Numbered from the stretch's first letter, positions 17,483 to 25,991 are shown. The stretch: 64,000 nt of DNA from Pelomonas parva (GCF_043555835.1 NZ_JBIGHV010000004.1:1-64000), one strand, 5' to 3'. The notes: generated by a model not told the origin, from the letters alone. Made by a program: numbers and translations.

Positions 17483-17986
17483 TCAGTTCTTCTTGAAGCC
17501 GACGTAGGTCACGCCGATGACGGCGCCCTTGTCATCCTTCACCGGGTTGTAGCAGGCGGAGAACGGCGTGCCGAGCACGTCCACGTCGCCGCAATAGCCC
17601 TGGCCCTTGCTGACCGCGTCATAGGCCTTGGCGCGCGCCAGCGGCGTGCCGACGCCGCGCTTGCCCTCGGGGGTCAGCACGTTGGTGCTGACGCGGATGA
17701 ACTCGTCGCCGCTCTTGACGAAGATGGTCGCCGTGGCGCCGCTCTTCTTCTTGATGTCGTCCACCACGTCGTAGTTGTTGTTCAGCTTGCGCGTGCCAAA
17801 GAAGATGCCCGGCACCTCCTTGTCACCGGCCTTCTCCTTGCCATCCAGCTTGGCGGCACCCAGCTTGGCCAGGCGGGCGTCCAGGTCGGCGATGGTGGCC
17901 TTGGGGTCGTTGGCCTGGGCCCAACTGGCACAGGACAGCGCCGTCAGGGTCAGGGCAAGAAGCGATTTGATGGCGTGGGTCTTCAT
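17483..17986 (-). CDS. Secreted single Cache-domain protein
   Basis: A 167-residue exported protein. Signal peptide THAIKSLLALTLTALSCASWAQ, then a Cache-like (Cache_3/Cache_2) sensor domain: VPGIFFGTRKLNNNYDVVDDIKKKSG, ATIFVKSGDEFIRVSTNVLT, and a C-terminal YNPVKDDKGAVIGVTYVGF. These are the landmarks normally found in the periplasmic part of chemoreceptors and sensor kinases, but here there is no membrane helix or signalling domain. It immediately precedes the chemoreceptor gene. The start at 17986 was set by the signal peptide; the longer frame is not coding-like. Confidence 0.85.
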   Translation of the reverse strand: MKTHAIKSLLALTLTALSCASWAQANDPKATIADLDARLAKLGAAKLDGKEKAGDKEVPGIFFGTRKLNNNYDVVDDIKKKSGATATIFVKSGDEFIRVSTNVLTPEGKRGVGTPLARAKAYDAVSKGQGYCGDVDVLGTPFSACYNPVKDDKGAVIGVTYVGFKKN

Positions 17987-18107
17987 GCAGGCTCTCCAAG
18001 GTTGACGAACATTCCCCGGCCTGGGGCCGACTGGTGAGGCGATCTTCGCAGCGCGGCGCCAAGCTGCAACCGATTTCAGCGCTCTCACGTCAACCGCCGC
18101 GCATAAA

Positions 18108-18875
18108 TCATCGCAACGCGAGAACTTGTGCCAACACAGCCACAGCGATGACCGCCGGCTGCTTGCCGGCAAGACCTGGCACGCCGATGGGGCAGACGAC
18201 CTGGGCCAGGTCGGCCTCCGTGAAGCCGCGCGCCTGCAACCGTTGTCGAAAGCTCGCCCACTTGGTGCGGCTGCCGATGAGGCCGATGAGGGTCAGGTCT
18301 TGCCGCTGCCGCTGGCGCTTCAGGCAGGCAGCCACGATGTCGAAGTCCTCTGCATGGCTGTGGCTCATGATGAGCACGGCCGAGCCGGGCGCAAGGTCTG
18401 GCACCGCGTCGGCGGGCGGGTCCAGCGCCTCCTGGCGCCAACCGCGCGCGGGTGGCTCAGCGGGGAATTGGTCGAGCCGGCTGTCGATCCAGTGCAGGGC
18501 CAAGGGCAGGTCACGGGTGATGCGGGCGATGGCCAGGCCAACGTGGCCGGCGCCAAACAAGGCCAAGGGCCGCAGCGGCTCTTGCGGCAGATGGGCGGCC
18601 AGGTCTTCACCCGCCGCGATGCGCTCGAAGCGCAGCCACACGACGCCGCCACAGCACTGGCCCAGCGTGGGGCCGAGCGGGTAACGCACCTCGCCTTCCA
18701 GTTCGCCGCCCGCCAGCGCGGTGCGGGCGCGGGCGATGGCATCGAACTCCAGATGCCCGCCGCCGACCGTGCCGGTGATGCCGCAGGGCGTCACCGTCAT
18801 CCAGGCGCCGACCTCGCGAGGCACGCTGCCGGACGTTCGGGCAACCGTGACGAGCACGCAGGCTGCCGCGCTCAT
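18108..18875 (-). CDS. xdhC: XdhC-family molybdenum cofactor insertion protein
   Basis: A 255-residue accessory protein that loads sulfurated molybdenum cofactor into xanthine dehydrogenase. The N-terminal XdhC/CoxI domain shows RTSGSVPREVGAWM near 10-23, GTVGGGHLEF and LGPTLGQCCGG with its conserved cysteine pair. The C-terminal Rossmann domain contains LALFGAGHVGLAIARI and the terminal VCPIGVPGLAGKQPAVIAVAVLAQ motif. The ATG at 18875 overlaps the stop of the small membrane gene (ATGA). The catalytic xdhA/xdhB genes are not in this window. Confidence 0.93.
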   Translation of the reverse strand: MSAAACVLVTVARTSGSVPREVGAWMTVTPCGITGTVGGGHLEFDAIARARTALAGGELEGEVRYPLGPTLGQCCGGVVWLRFERIAAGEDLAAHLPQEPLRPLALFGAGHVGLAIARITRDLPLALHWIDSRLDQFPAEPPARGWRQEALDPPADAVPDLAPGSAVLIMSHSHAEDFDIVAACLKRQRQRQDLTLIGLIGSRTKWASFRQRLQARGFTEADLAQVVCPIGVPGLAGKQPAVIAVAVLAQVLALR

Positions 18876-19096
18876 GGCTGGCCCTTCTTCCTGCGCATGC
18901 GCAGCCGCTTGAAGCGCAGGAAAACACCCAGCCCCAGCATCGCAAGCACACCGCCCAACATGAAGTTGCCCAAGGCCGCCGCGACGGCACCCCCGCTCCA
19001 CAGGCCGAACATCGCCAGCCCGTCTACGAGTCCGTAGAGGCTATCGCCGAGACCCTCACTCCAGCGAGAGCGCCTCTTGGAGGGTTCAGCTGCCAC
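18872..19096 (-). CDS. Small membrane protein in the uraH-xdhC operon
   Basis: A 74-residue protein with a GTG start at 19096 that overlaps the uraH 3' end by 11 bp, and a stop overlapping the xdhC ATG. One long or two short hydrophobic segments run from about residue 20 to 62 (LYGLVDGLAMFGLWSGG, GNFMLGGVLAMLGLGVF). A strongly basic C-terminal tail (RFKRLRMRRKKG) suggests a cytoplasmic end. I do not recognise a family. Tight coupling on both sides supports it being translated and connected with purine use, but no function can be given. Confidence 0.6.
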   Translation of the reverse strand: MAAEPSKRRSRWSEGLGDSLYGLVDGLAMFGLWSGGAVAAALGNFMLGGVLAMLGLGVFLRFKRLRMRRKKGQP

Positions 19097-19439
19097 GGTA
19101 GGTCGAGTACGCCCAGGGCGAGGCCAGCAGCGGCACGTGGTAATGGCTGTTCTCGTCGGCGATGCCGAAGTCCAGTGGCACCTCGTCCAGAAAAGCCAGC
19201 TCGGGCAGCACCGCGCCGAGCGCGCGGAAATAGGCGGCCACTTCAAAGACCAGGCGGTAGCGGCCGGCCGTCAGCGTCGGGCCGTCCAGCAGCGGCCCAT
19301 CGGCACGGCCGTCCCCATTCAGGTGCAGGCTGCGCAGCCATTTGGGGCCTTCTGCATCAAAGCGGTAAAGGCGCACGGCCATGCCGGCGGCGGGGCAGCC
19401 GTTGGCGGTGTCGAGCACATGTGTTGTCAGTTTGCCCAT
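19086..19439 (-). CDS. uraH: 5-hydroxyisourate hydrolase UraH (transthyretin-like)
   Basis: Hydrolyses 5-hydroxyisourate to OHCU, the step after PuuD. The protein has 117 residues. It begins GKLTTHVLDTANGCPA with His7, continues with RLYRF and ends in the diagnostic YRGS tail preceded by HYHVPLLASPWAYST. The start at 19439 is the family start; 17 further codons upstream would run into puuE. It is the first gene of a three-gene unit (uraH, small membrane protein, xdhC) and divergent from puuE with only about 23 bp between start codons. Confidence 0.95.
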   Translation of the reverse strand: MGKLTTHVLDTANGCPAAGMAVRLYRFDAEGPKWLRSLHLNGDGRADGPLLDGPTLTAGRYRLVFEVAAYFRALGAVLPELAFLDEVPLDFGIADENSHYHVPLLASPWAYSTYRGS

Positions 19440-19462
19440 CGGGACTCCAAGGCGATTTCTTG

Positions 19463-20434
19463 ATGCAAAGTTTAGGGATGAGTACAGCACGCTACCCCCG
19501 CGACCTGATCGGCTACGGCGAGAACCCGCCTCACGCGCAATGGCCGGGCCAGGCCCGCGTGGCCGTGCAGTTCGTCCTGAACTACGAGGAAGGCGGCGAG
19601 AACTCGGTGCTGCACGGCGATGCCGGCAGCGAGCAGTTCCTGTCCGAGATGTTCAACCCGCCCAGCTTCGCGGCGCGGCACCTGAGCATGGAAGGCATCT
19701 ACGAATACGGCTCGCGCGTGGGCGTGTGGCGGCTGCTGAAGGAGTTCGAGCAGCGCGCGCTGCCGCTGACCGTCTTCGGCGTCGGCATGGCGCTGGAACG
19801 CCACCCGGACGTGACGCAGGCCTTCGTCGAGCTGGACCATGAGATCGCCTCGCACGGCTGGCGCTGGGTGCATTACCAGAACGTCGACGAGGACACCGAA
19901 CGCGCCCACATGGCCCAGGCGATGGCTTCTCTCAAGCGGCTGACGCTGGGCCGCGACCCGCACGGCCTGGGCTGGTACACCGGCCGCGACAGCCCCAACA
20001 CGCGGCGCCTGGTGGCGGACTTCGGCGGCTTCGAGTACGACAGCGACTACTACGGCGACGACCTGCCCTTCTGGCTGCAGGTGAGGAAGACCAATGGCGA
20101 GCTAGCACCGCATCTCGTCGTGCCCTATACGCTGGACTGCAACGACATGCGCTTCGCGCTGCCGCAGGGCTTCAGCCACGGCGAGCCCTTCTTCGAGTAC
20201 CTGAAGGACAGCTTCGACGTGCTGTATGCCGAAGGCGCGGAGAGCCCCAAGATGATGAGCATCGGCATGCACTGCCGCCTGCTCGGCCGCCCAGGGCGCA
20301 TGCGCGCCCTGCAGAAGTTCCTGGACCACATCGAGGCGCATGACCGCGTGTGGGTGTGCCGGCGGCTGGATGTCGCGCGGCACTGGAAGACCGTCCACCC
20401 CTTTGATGCCCGCACCGCTTTTGTCTGGGAATGA
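19463..20434 (+). CDS. puuE: Allantoinase PuuE (polysaccharide deacetylase fold)
   Basis: Converts allantoin to allantoate. The 323-residue protein has the metal-independent PuuE architecture: RYPRDLIGYGENPPHAQWPG at the N-terminus, AVQFVLNYEEGGE, NodB-like strands with HEIASHGWRW, and a GWYTGRDSPNTRRL loop. The ATG at 19463 has an AAGG ribosome site about 10 nt upstream; the ATG at 19478 is an alternative nearer the family consensus. Its TGA overlaps the start of the next gene. It heads a coupled run: puuE, uraD-allantoate amidohydrolase fusion, orphan gene, M20 hydrolase, LysR. Confidence 0.94.
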   Translation: MQSLGMSTARYPRDLIGYGENPPHAQWPGQARVAVQFVLNYEEGGENSVLHGDAGSEQFLSEMFNPPSFAARHLSMEGIYEYGSRVGVWRLLKEFEQRALPLTVFGVGMALERHPDVTQAFVELDHEIASHGWRWVHYQNVDEDTERAHMAQAMASLKRLTLGRDPHGLGWYTGRDSPNTRRLVADFGGFEYDSDYYGDDLPFWLQVRKTNGELAPHLVVPYTLDCNDMRFALPQGFSHGEPFFEYLKDSFDVLYAEGAESPKMMSIGMHCRLLGRPGRMRALQKFLDHIEAHDRVWVCRRLDVARHWKTVHPFDARTAFVWE

Positions 20435-22182
20435 TGAAACTCGACGATCTCAACAACGCCAGCGCCACCGACTTTGTCGCGCTGCTGGATGGCACCTACG
20501 AACACTCGCCGTGGATCGCCGAGCGCGCTGCGGCGGCTCGGCCTTATCTGTCGCTGGCCGCGCTGAAGGTCGCGCTGGCCCGCGTCGTGCGCGAGGCCAG
20601 CGTCGATGAACAGCTGGGCCTGATCCGCGCCCACCCCGAACTGGCCGGCAAGGCCGCCGTCGCGGGCGAGCTGACGGCGGAGTCGACGAATGAGCAGCAG
20701 AAGGCGGGGTTGACGGCCTGCACGGCGGACGAGTTCGCCAAGCTGCAGAAGCTCAATGCCGACTACAACGCGCGCTTCGGCTTCCCGTTCATCCTGGCGG
20801 TGCGCGGCCCGCGCGGGACTGGCTTCACGCGCGCCGAGATCATCGCGACCTTCGAGCGCCGGCTGCGCGCCCATCCGGACGTGGAGCGGGCCGAATGCCT
20901 GCGGCAGATCCACCGCATCGCCGAGATCCGGCTCAACGACAAGTTCGGTGTCACGCCGATCCTGGGCCAGCAACTGTGGGACTGGGCCGCCGAGCTGGCG
21001 GTGCACAGCGAGGACGAGGCCTTCCTGACCTGCACCTACGCCTCGCCTGCCCACACGGCGGTTGCCGAGCAACTGATGGCCTGGATGCGCGACTGCGGCT
21101 TCGACGACGTGAGCCGCGATGCGGTGGGCAATGTCGTGGGCGTCTACAACGGCACCGGCGACCAGCGGCTGCTGACCGGCAGCCACTACGACACCGTGCG
21201 CCGCGCCGGGCGGTTCGACGGGCGGCTGGGCATCTTGGTGCCCATGCTGGTCGTGCGCGAGCTGCACCGTCAAGGCAAGCGCCTGCCGTTCGGCATCGAG
21301 GTCGTCGGCTTCTCCGAGGAAGAGGGCCAGCGCTATGCCGCCACCTTCCTCGCGTCCAGCGCACTCACCGGCGCCTTCGACCCAACGTGGCTGGAGCAGA
21401 CCGATGCCCACGGCGTGACGCTGCGCGACGCGATGCGCGCTGCCGGGCTACCGGCCAAGGCGGCAGCCATCACCGCACTGAAGCGGGACCGCAGCCGCTA
21501 CCTCGGCTTCGTCGAGGTGCACATCGAGCAAGGCCCGGTGCTGGACAGCCTGGACCTGCCGCTGGGCATCGTCACGTCAATCAACGGCAGCCGCCGCTAC
21601 ACCGGCGAGATCGTCGGCATGGCCAGCCACGCCGGCACCACGCCCATGGGCCAGCGCCGCGACGCGGCGGCGGGCGTGGCAGAGCTGATCCTGTTCGCCG
21701 AGAAGCGCGCGGCGACCGTGCCCGACATCGTGGCCACGGTGGGCATGCTGGAGGTGCCCTCGGGCTCCATCAACGTCATCCCAGGCCGCTGCCGCTTCAG
21801 CCTGGATCTGCGCGCGACCACCGACGAGGCGCGCGATGCGCTCGACGCGGACGTGCGCGCGGAGCTGGAGGCGATCTGCGCTCGACGAGGGCTGAGCTTC
21901 ACGCTGCAGCCGACGGTGGCCGCCAACGCCGCGCCGAGCGACTCGGCCTGGCAGTCGCGCTGGGAGGCCGCCGTCGCCGAGCTGGGCCTGCCGATCCACC
22001 GCCTGCCCTCGGGCGCCGGCCACGACGCGATGAAGATGCACGAGCTGCTGCCGCAGGCCATGCTGTTCGTGCGCGGTGGCAATGGCGGCATCAGCCACAA
22101 CCCGCTGGAGTCGGTGACGGTGGATGATGCGGAGCTGGCGGTTGCCGCTTTTCAAGAACTCTGTTCGTCCATTCAAGCGTGA
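20431..22182 (+). CDS. Bifunctional OHCU decarboxylase / allantoate amidohydrolase fusion
   Basis: A 583-residue fusion of two ureide enzymes. Residues 1 to about 172 are UraD, which decarboxylates OHCU to S-allantoin: HPELAGKAA at 68-76 and FPFILAVRG at 118-126. Residues about 182-583 are an M20-type allantoate amidohydrolase: GSHYDT (His252), RFDGRLG (Asp263), SEEEGQR (Glu296-298), HIEQGPVLD and the C-terminal GAGHDAM. Both halves look intact, so one polypeptide should make allantoin and, after PuuE acts, open allantoate. It is coupled by ATGA to puuE and by GTGA to the next gene. Fusions of this kind exist elsewhere in proteobacteria, as I recall. Confidence 0.93.
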   Translation: MMKLDDLNNASATDFVALLDGTYEHSPWIAERAAAARPYLSLAALKVALARVVREASVDEQLGLIRAHPELAGKAAVAGELTAESTNEQQKAGLTACTADEFAKLQKLNADYNARFGFPFILAVRGPRGTGFTRAEIIATFERRLRAHPDVERAECLRQIHRIAEIRLNDKFGVTPILGQQLWDWAAELAVHSEDEAFLTCTYASPAHTAVAEQLMAWMRDCGFDDVSRDAVGNVVGVYNGTGDQRLLTGSHYDTVRRAGRFDGRLGILVPMLVVRELHRQGKRLPFGIEVVGFSEEEGQRYAATFLASSALTGAFDPTWLEQTDAHGVTLRDAMRAAGLPAKAAAITALKRDRSRYLGFVEVHIEQGPVLDSLDLPLGIVTSINGSRRYTGEIVGMASHAGTTPMGQRRDAAAGVAELILFAEKRAATVPDIVATVGMLEVPSGSINVIPGRCRFSLDLRATTDEARDALDADVRAELEAICARRGLSFTLQPTVAANAAPSDSAWQSRWEAAVAELGLPIHRLPSGAGHDAMKMHELLPQAMLFVRGGNGGISHNPLESVTVDDAELAVAAFQELCSSIQA

Positions 22183-22673
22183 CAACCAGAGATCTGGGTG
22201 GCTTCTCGCTCGCCCGCTTTCCCTCTTGGCACCCGTTGCATGCGCTGAAACAGCGATTGCTCTTCAACGGGCGGCAGCTTGGAGTCCATGTGAATGGAGA
22301 CGATATCGATCACATCCAGAAGCTGGATTCATTCCACATCATTGCAACGGTGTACGACTACTTCGACGCATGCAATCACTGGATCTATCTGCTGGACGAA
22401 CACATGAAGTTGAAGGACGCCGTGACGATGCCGAACTATTTCGGCTTTCTTCAGGATGTCGAACAACACGGGCACGATCAGATCTCCTTCGGCTACTACG
22501 GAACGCATGACCGATGGCGACTGAAGGTTGAGAAGCAGGGGCACTGGCGATATTCGCCAGGAGATCTGCTGCTTCGCCCCAATCGCTTTCTCTCAAGGAA
22601 GCGACACATGCTGCTCAGTTGCGTCAAAGGGCCGAAGTGGCAAGGTGAGCCAGACAACTTGGACAAATCATGA
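22179..22673 (+). CDS. Orphan protein of unknown function, atypical composition
   Basis: A 164-residue frame starting with a GTG that overlaps the fusion-gene stop and ending in a TGA that overlaps the next ATG. It contains HIIATVYDYFDACNHWIYLL and an aromatic, charged C-terminal half rich in Arg/Lys (RPNRFLSRKRHM). No signal peptide or membrane segment is apparent. I do not recognise a family. The base composition is visibly less GC-rich and its third codon positions are more mixed than those of its neighbours, suggesting later acquisition. The double overlap shows it is embedded in the operon and probably translated. Confidence 0.6.
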   Translation: MTTRDLGGFSLARFPSWHPLHALKQRLLFNGRQLGVHVNGDDIDHIQKLDSFHIIATVYDYFDACNHWIYLLDEHMKLKDAVTMPNYFGFLQDVEQHGHDQISFGYYGTHDRWRLKVEKQGHWRYSPGDLLLRPNRFLSRKRHMLLSCVKGPKWQGEPDNLDKS

Positions 22674-23902
22674 ATTCACTCGATAACGCGATCAGCCAGC
22701 GCTTCGACGACGAAGTCCGCTTCCTCCAGCAACTCGTCCGCATCCCCACCGACACCCCGCCCGGCAACAACGCGCCGCATGCCGACCGCACCGCCGAGCT
22801 GCTGACCGAGCTGGGTTTCGAGGTCGAGAAGCATGCCGTCCCAGCCGCCGACGTGCAGGCCGCCGGCATGCAGTCCATCACCAACCTCATCGTCCGCCAC
22901 CGCTTCAGCGACGACGGTCCGACGATTGCGCTGAATGCTCACGGCGACGTGGTGCCCCCGGGCGAAGGCTGGACGCACGACCCCTATGGCGCGGAGATTG
23001 AAGACGGCAAGCTGTATGGCCGCGCGTCCGCCGTCAGCAAGAGCGACTTCGCGACCTTCACGTTCGCGTTGCTGGCGCTTAAGAACTCGGGCCTACCACT
23101 GAAGGGCGCTGTCGAGCTGCACTTCACCTACGACGAGGAGTTCGGCGGCGAGCTGGGCCCGGGCTGGCTGCTGCAGCAAGGCCTGACCCGGCCCGATTAC
23201 CTGATCGCCGCCGGCTTCAGCTACCAGGTCGTCACGGCCCACAACGGCTGCCTGCAGATGGAAGTGACGCTGCACGGCCTGGCCTCGCACGCGGCCTATC
23301 CGGAGACGGGCGTGGACGCGCTGCAGGCCGCCAACAAGCTGCTGACGGCGCTCTACGCGCACAACGAAGTGCTGAAGGCGCGGCGCTCCGAGGTCGAAGG
23401 CATCACGCATCCCTACCTCAACGTCGGCCGCATCGAGGGCGGCAGCAACACCAATGTCGTGCCAGGCAAGGTGGTGCTGAAGCTGGACCGCCGCATGATC
23501 CCGGAGGAGCAGCCCGCCGCAGTCGAGGCCGAGGTGCGGGCGCTGATCGAGAGCACGGTCGCACAGTGCCCCGGCATCCGGCTGGAGATGAAGCGCCTGC
23601 TGCTCGCCAACTCGATGAAGCCGCTGCCCGGCGCCGCGCCCCTCATCGCCGCGCTGCAAAAGCATGGCGAAGAAGTCTTCGGCGAGCCCATCCCGACCTC
23701 GGGCACGCCGCTCTACACCGACGTGCGCCTCTACACCGCGCAAGGCATCCCCGCCGCCATCTACGGCGCCGGGCCGCGCACGGTGCTGGAGAGCAATGCC
23801 AAGCGCGCCGACGAGCACCTCGTGCTGGACGACCTCAAGCGCGCAACCCAGGTGGTGGCGCGCACGCTGGCGGAGCTGCTGGAGCGCCGCTCCGGGGCAT
23901 GA
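22670..23902 (+). CDS. M20-family amidohydrolase/deacylase (ArgE/DapE type)
   Basis: A 410-residue di-zinc M20 peptidase-fold enzyme. Zinc-ligand motifs are NAHGDVVPPGEGW near 87-99, LYGRASAVSKSD, TYDEEFGGELGPGW and the C-terminal GTPLYTDVRLY. The dimerisation domain begins HNGCLQMEVTLHGLASHAAYPE. It differs from the allantoate amidohydrolase half of the preceding fusion, being closer to ArgE/DapE-like deacylases. Its place in a purine operon suggests a late ureide amide, such as a ureidoglycolate-type compound, as substrate; this is inference. It overlaps the LysR gene by 4 bp. Confidence 0.85.
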   Translation: MNSLDNAISQRFDDEVRFLQQLVRIPTDTPPGNNAPHADRTAELLTELGFEVEKHAVPAADVQAAGMQSITNLIVRHRFSDDGPTIALNAHGDVVPPGEGWTHDPYGAEIEDGKLYGRASAVSKSDFATFTFALLALKNSGLPLKGAVELHFTYDEEFGGELGPGWLLQQGLTRPDYLIAAGFSYQVVTAHNGCLQMEVTLHGLASHAAYPETGVDALQAANKLLTALYAHNEVLKARRSEVEGITHPYLNVGRIEGGSNTNVVPGKVVLKLDRRMIPEEQPAAVEAEVRALIESTVAQCPGIRLEMKRLLLANSMKPLPGAAPLIAALQKHGEEVFGEPIPTSGTPLYTDVRLYTAQGIPAAIYGAGPRTVLESNAKRADEHLVLDDLKRATQVVARTLAELLERRSGA

Positions 23903-24852
23903 ACACGCGTCGCCGTGACGGCGCCGATCTGCGGGAGTTGCTGGCGCTGAACCTCGCCGACCTGCAGTTGCTGGCCGTGCTGCTGCAGGAAGGCAGCGTC
24001 ACGCGGGCCGCCGAGCGCACCGGCCAGCCACAGCCGGCGGTCAGCCGCAAGCTGCAGCGCCTGCGCGCGGTGCTGGGGGACCCGCTGCTGGTGCGCAGCG
24101 GGGCCAGCCTCGCGCCGACCGAGCGCGCCGCGCTGTTGCGCGAGCCGCTGGCCGAGATCCTGTCGCAGGTGGCGCGCCTGAGCGCCGGCAGCGGCTTCGA
24201 CCCGGCAACGACGCAGCGCGCCTTCGTCATCGCCTCGGCCGACAGCCTCGCGCCAACCTTCCTGCCCGAGGTGATTGCGCGCGTCACGGCGGCGGGCTCG
24301 CGCATCGCCGTCCATGTGCGGCCGATCGACCCGGCCTTCGACATCGCCCAGGCGCTGGACGCCGGCCACATCGACCTGGTCGTCAGCAACGAGCCGCGCC
24401 CGCGCGAGGACCTGCGCCTGGGGCCGCTCTACAGCGACGAGGTGGTCTGCATCATGCGTGAAGGCCACCCCCTCGCACAGGAACGGCGGCTGTCGCTCGC
24501 CCGCTACCTGCGCATGAGCCACCTCGTGCCGCACGCCGGCACCGCACCACGCACCGGCCCCATCGACGGCGAGCTCGCCAAGACGGGCTACCAGCGGCGC
24601 ATCACCGCGACGGTGCCCGAGTTCAACCTCGTGCCCTATGTGCTGACGCGCTCGGACCTCGTCTTCACGACAGCGCGCCGCTTCGCCGAGCACTACGCGG
24701 CCATGATGCCGCTGGTCATCGTGCGGGCGCCGGGGGAGCTGCCACCGATGAACTTCTACCAGCTCTGGCACGAGCGCAGCCAGGCCAGCCCGGCGAGCCG
24801 CTGGCTGCGCGAGCAGGTGAGCGCGGTCGCGCAGCATCTGACGCGCCCCTGA
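23899..24852 (+). CDS. LysR-family transcriptional regulator
   Basis: A 317-residue LysR regulator. The winged-helix segment is LNLADLQLLAVLLQEGSVTRAAERTGQPQPAVSRKLQRLR, where SVTRAAERTG is the recognition part, then a PBP2-type effector domain starting RAFVIASADSLAPTFLPE. It overlaps the M20 gene (ATGA), so it is the last member of the puuE operon and is probably made with it. It most likely controls the purine genes, including the downstream transporter run, possibly through the inverted repeats at 24899-24946. Confidence 0.92.
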   Translation: MNTRRRDGADLRELLALNLADLQLLAVLLQEGSVTRAAERTGQPQPAVSRKLQRLRAVLGDPLLVRSGASLAPTERAALLREPLAEILSQVARLSAGSGFDPATTQRAFVIASADSLAPTFLPEVIARVTAAGSRIAVHVRPIDPAFDIAQALDAGHIDLVVSNEPRPREDLRLGPLYSDEVVCIMREGHPLAQERRLSLARYLRMSHLVPHAGTAPRTGPIDGELAKTGYQRRITATVPEFNLVPYVLTRSDLVFTTARRFAEHYAAMMPLVIVRAPGELPPMNFYQLWHERSQASPASRWLREQVSAVAQHLTRP

Positions 24853-24898
24853 ATCGCCGGGCCGGTATGGCCCGCGCGATATGGCTCACATGGCCGAC

Positions 24899-24946
24899 GC
24901 ATGGCTTTTGCCATGCACCTGCGGTTCCTAGACTGAATGCAATTCA
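24899..24946 (+). promoter_or_regulatory. Two inverted repeats upstream of the binding-protein gene
   Basis: A perfect 7-bp inverted repeat (GCATGGC / GCCATGC around TTTT) at 24899-24916 is followed by a second (TGAAT / ATTCA around GCA) at 24934-24946. Both lie in the 109-bp gap between the LysR gene and the binding-protein gene, whose AGGAG ribosome site follows. They could be LysR-type operators or transcript hairpins; the sequence alone does not decide. Confidence 0.4.
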
Positions 24947-24961
24947 TCCAGGAGCCCGCCC

Positions 24962-25987
24962 ATGCAACGCCGCCAATTGCTCAAGTTCGCCGCCGCCAGC
25001 GCGCCGGCCCTCCCCTTCACGGCAAGCACCGCCGCCCCCAAGCTGACGCCGATCAAGTTCACGCTGGACTTCCGCGTCAGCGGCCAGGTCGCCCCCTTCT
25101 TCGTCGCGCTGGCCAAGGGCTACTACCGCGAACAGGGGCTGGACGTGAGCATCGACGTGGGCAACGGCTCGGTCGCGTCGATCACGCGCGTGGCCAGCGG
25201 CGCCTACGACATGGGCTTCGGCGACATCAGCTCGCTGGTCGAGTTCAACGCCGACGCCGGCCGGGCCGACCTCGTGCGCGCCGTCTACCAGTACTACAAC
25301 CGCGCGCCCTTCGTCATCATCGGCCGCCGCGACCGGGGCCTGGGCAACGACTGGCGCAGCGTCGCCGGCAAGCGCATCGCCGCCGGCGCCGTGGAATCGA
25401 CGCGCCGCGCCTGGCCCATGGCCGCCAAGCAGCTGGGCATGAAGACGGACGCCTTCGAGTGGGTCACGACCGACTTCTCGCAGCGCGACAACGTCATCAT
25501 CCGCGGCGACGTGGACGGCGCGACCTACTTCCACGACTCCGCCGTGTCGCTGTTCCAGCGCGTGCCGGTCGAGCAGCTCGCGGTGCTGAAGTATTCGGAC
25601 GCCGGCCTGCAGCTCTACGGCAACGCCATCCTCACGTCGACCAAGCTGGCCGCCGCCAACCCTGGCGCCGTCGCCGCCTTCCTGCGCGCCACGCAGCGCG
25701 GGCTGCACGACACGCTGGCCGACCCGGCGGCTGCGATGGCGCATGTCATCGCCCGCGAGTCCCTGCTGTCCGCAGCGACCGAGATCGCGCGCTGGAACAT
25801 CACCGCAGGCTACGTGACCGGTGCCGACACGCGTCAGCACGGCCTGGGCGGTGTGCACCGCGCGCTGGTCGAGCAGCAGATTGCGGCGGTCAGTGAGACC
25901 TTCGGTTTGAAGGCCAAGCCGGCCTTCGATGCGGTCTACGACCTGCGCTTCCTGCCCGCCCTGAACGAGCGGACGCTGAAGGTCTGA
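24962..25987 (+). CDS. ABC transporter substrate-binding protein (NMT1/THI5-like), first copy
   Basis: A 341-residue periplasmic binding protein of the SsuA/TauA/THI5-like family. The export signal contains a twin-arginine-like RRQLLKFAAASAPAL. The mature domain starts IKFTLDFRVSGQVAPFFVALAKGYYREQGL, typical of pyrimidine/thiamine-precursor and purine-associated binding proteins. ASITRVASGAYDMGFGD is the ligand-side motif. It has no ATPase or permease directly downstream; guanine deaminase follows after 4 bp. It is clearly related to the second copy at 27766, so both probably feed the ABC transporter there. Confidence 0.9.
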   Translation: MQRRQLLKFAAASAPALPFTASTAAPKLTPIKFTLDFRVSGQVAPFFVALAKGYYREQGLDVSIDVGNGSVASITRVASGAYDMGFGDISSLVEFNADAGRADLVRAVYQYYNRAPFVIIGRRDRGLGNDWRSVAGKRIAAGAVESTRRAWPMAAKQLGMKTDAFEWVTTDFSQRDNVIIRGDVDGATYFHDSAVSLFQRVPVEQLAVLKYSDAGLQLYGNAILTSTKLAAANPGAVAAFLRATQRGLHDTLADPAAAMAHVIARESLLSAATEIARWNITAGYVTGADTRQHGLGGVHRALVEQQIAAVSETFGLKAKPAFDAVYDLRFLPALNERTLKV

Positions 25988-25991
25988 CGCC

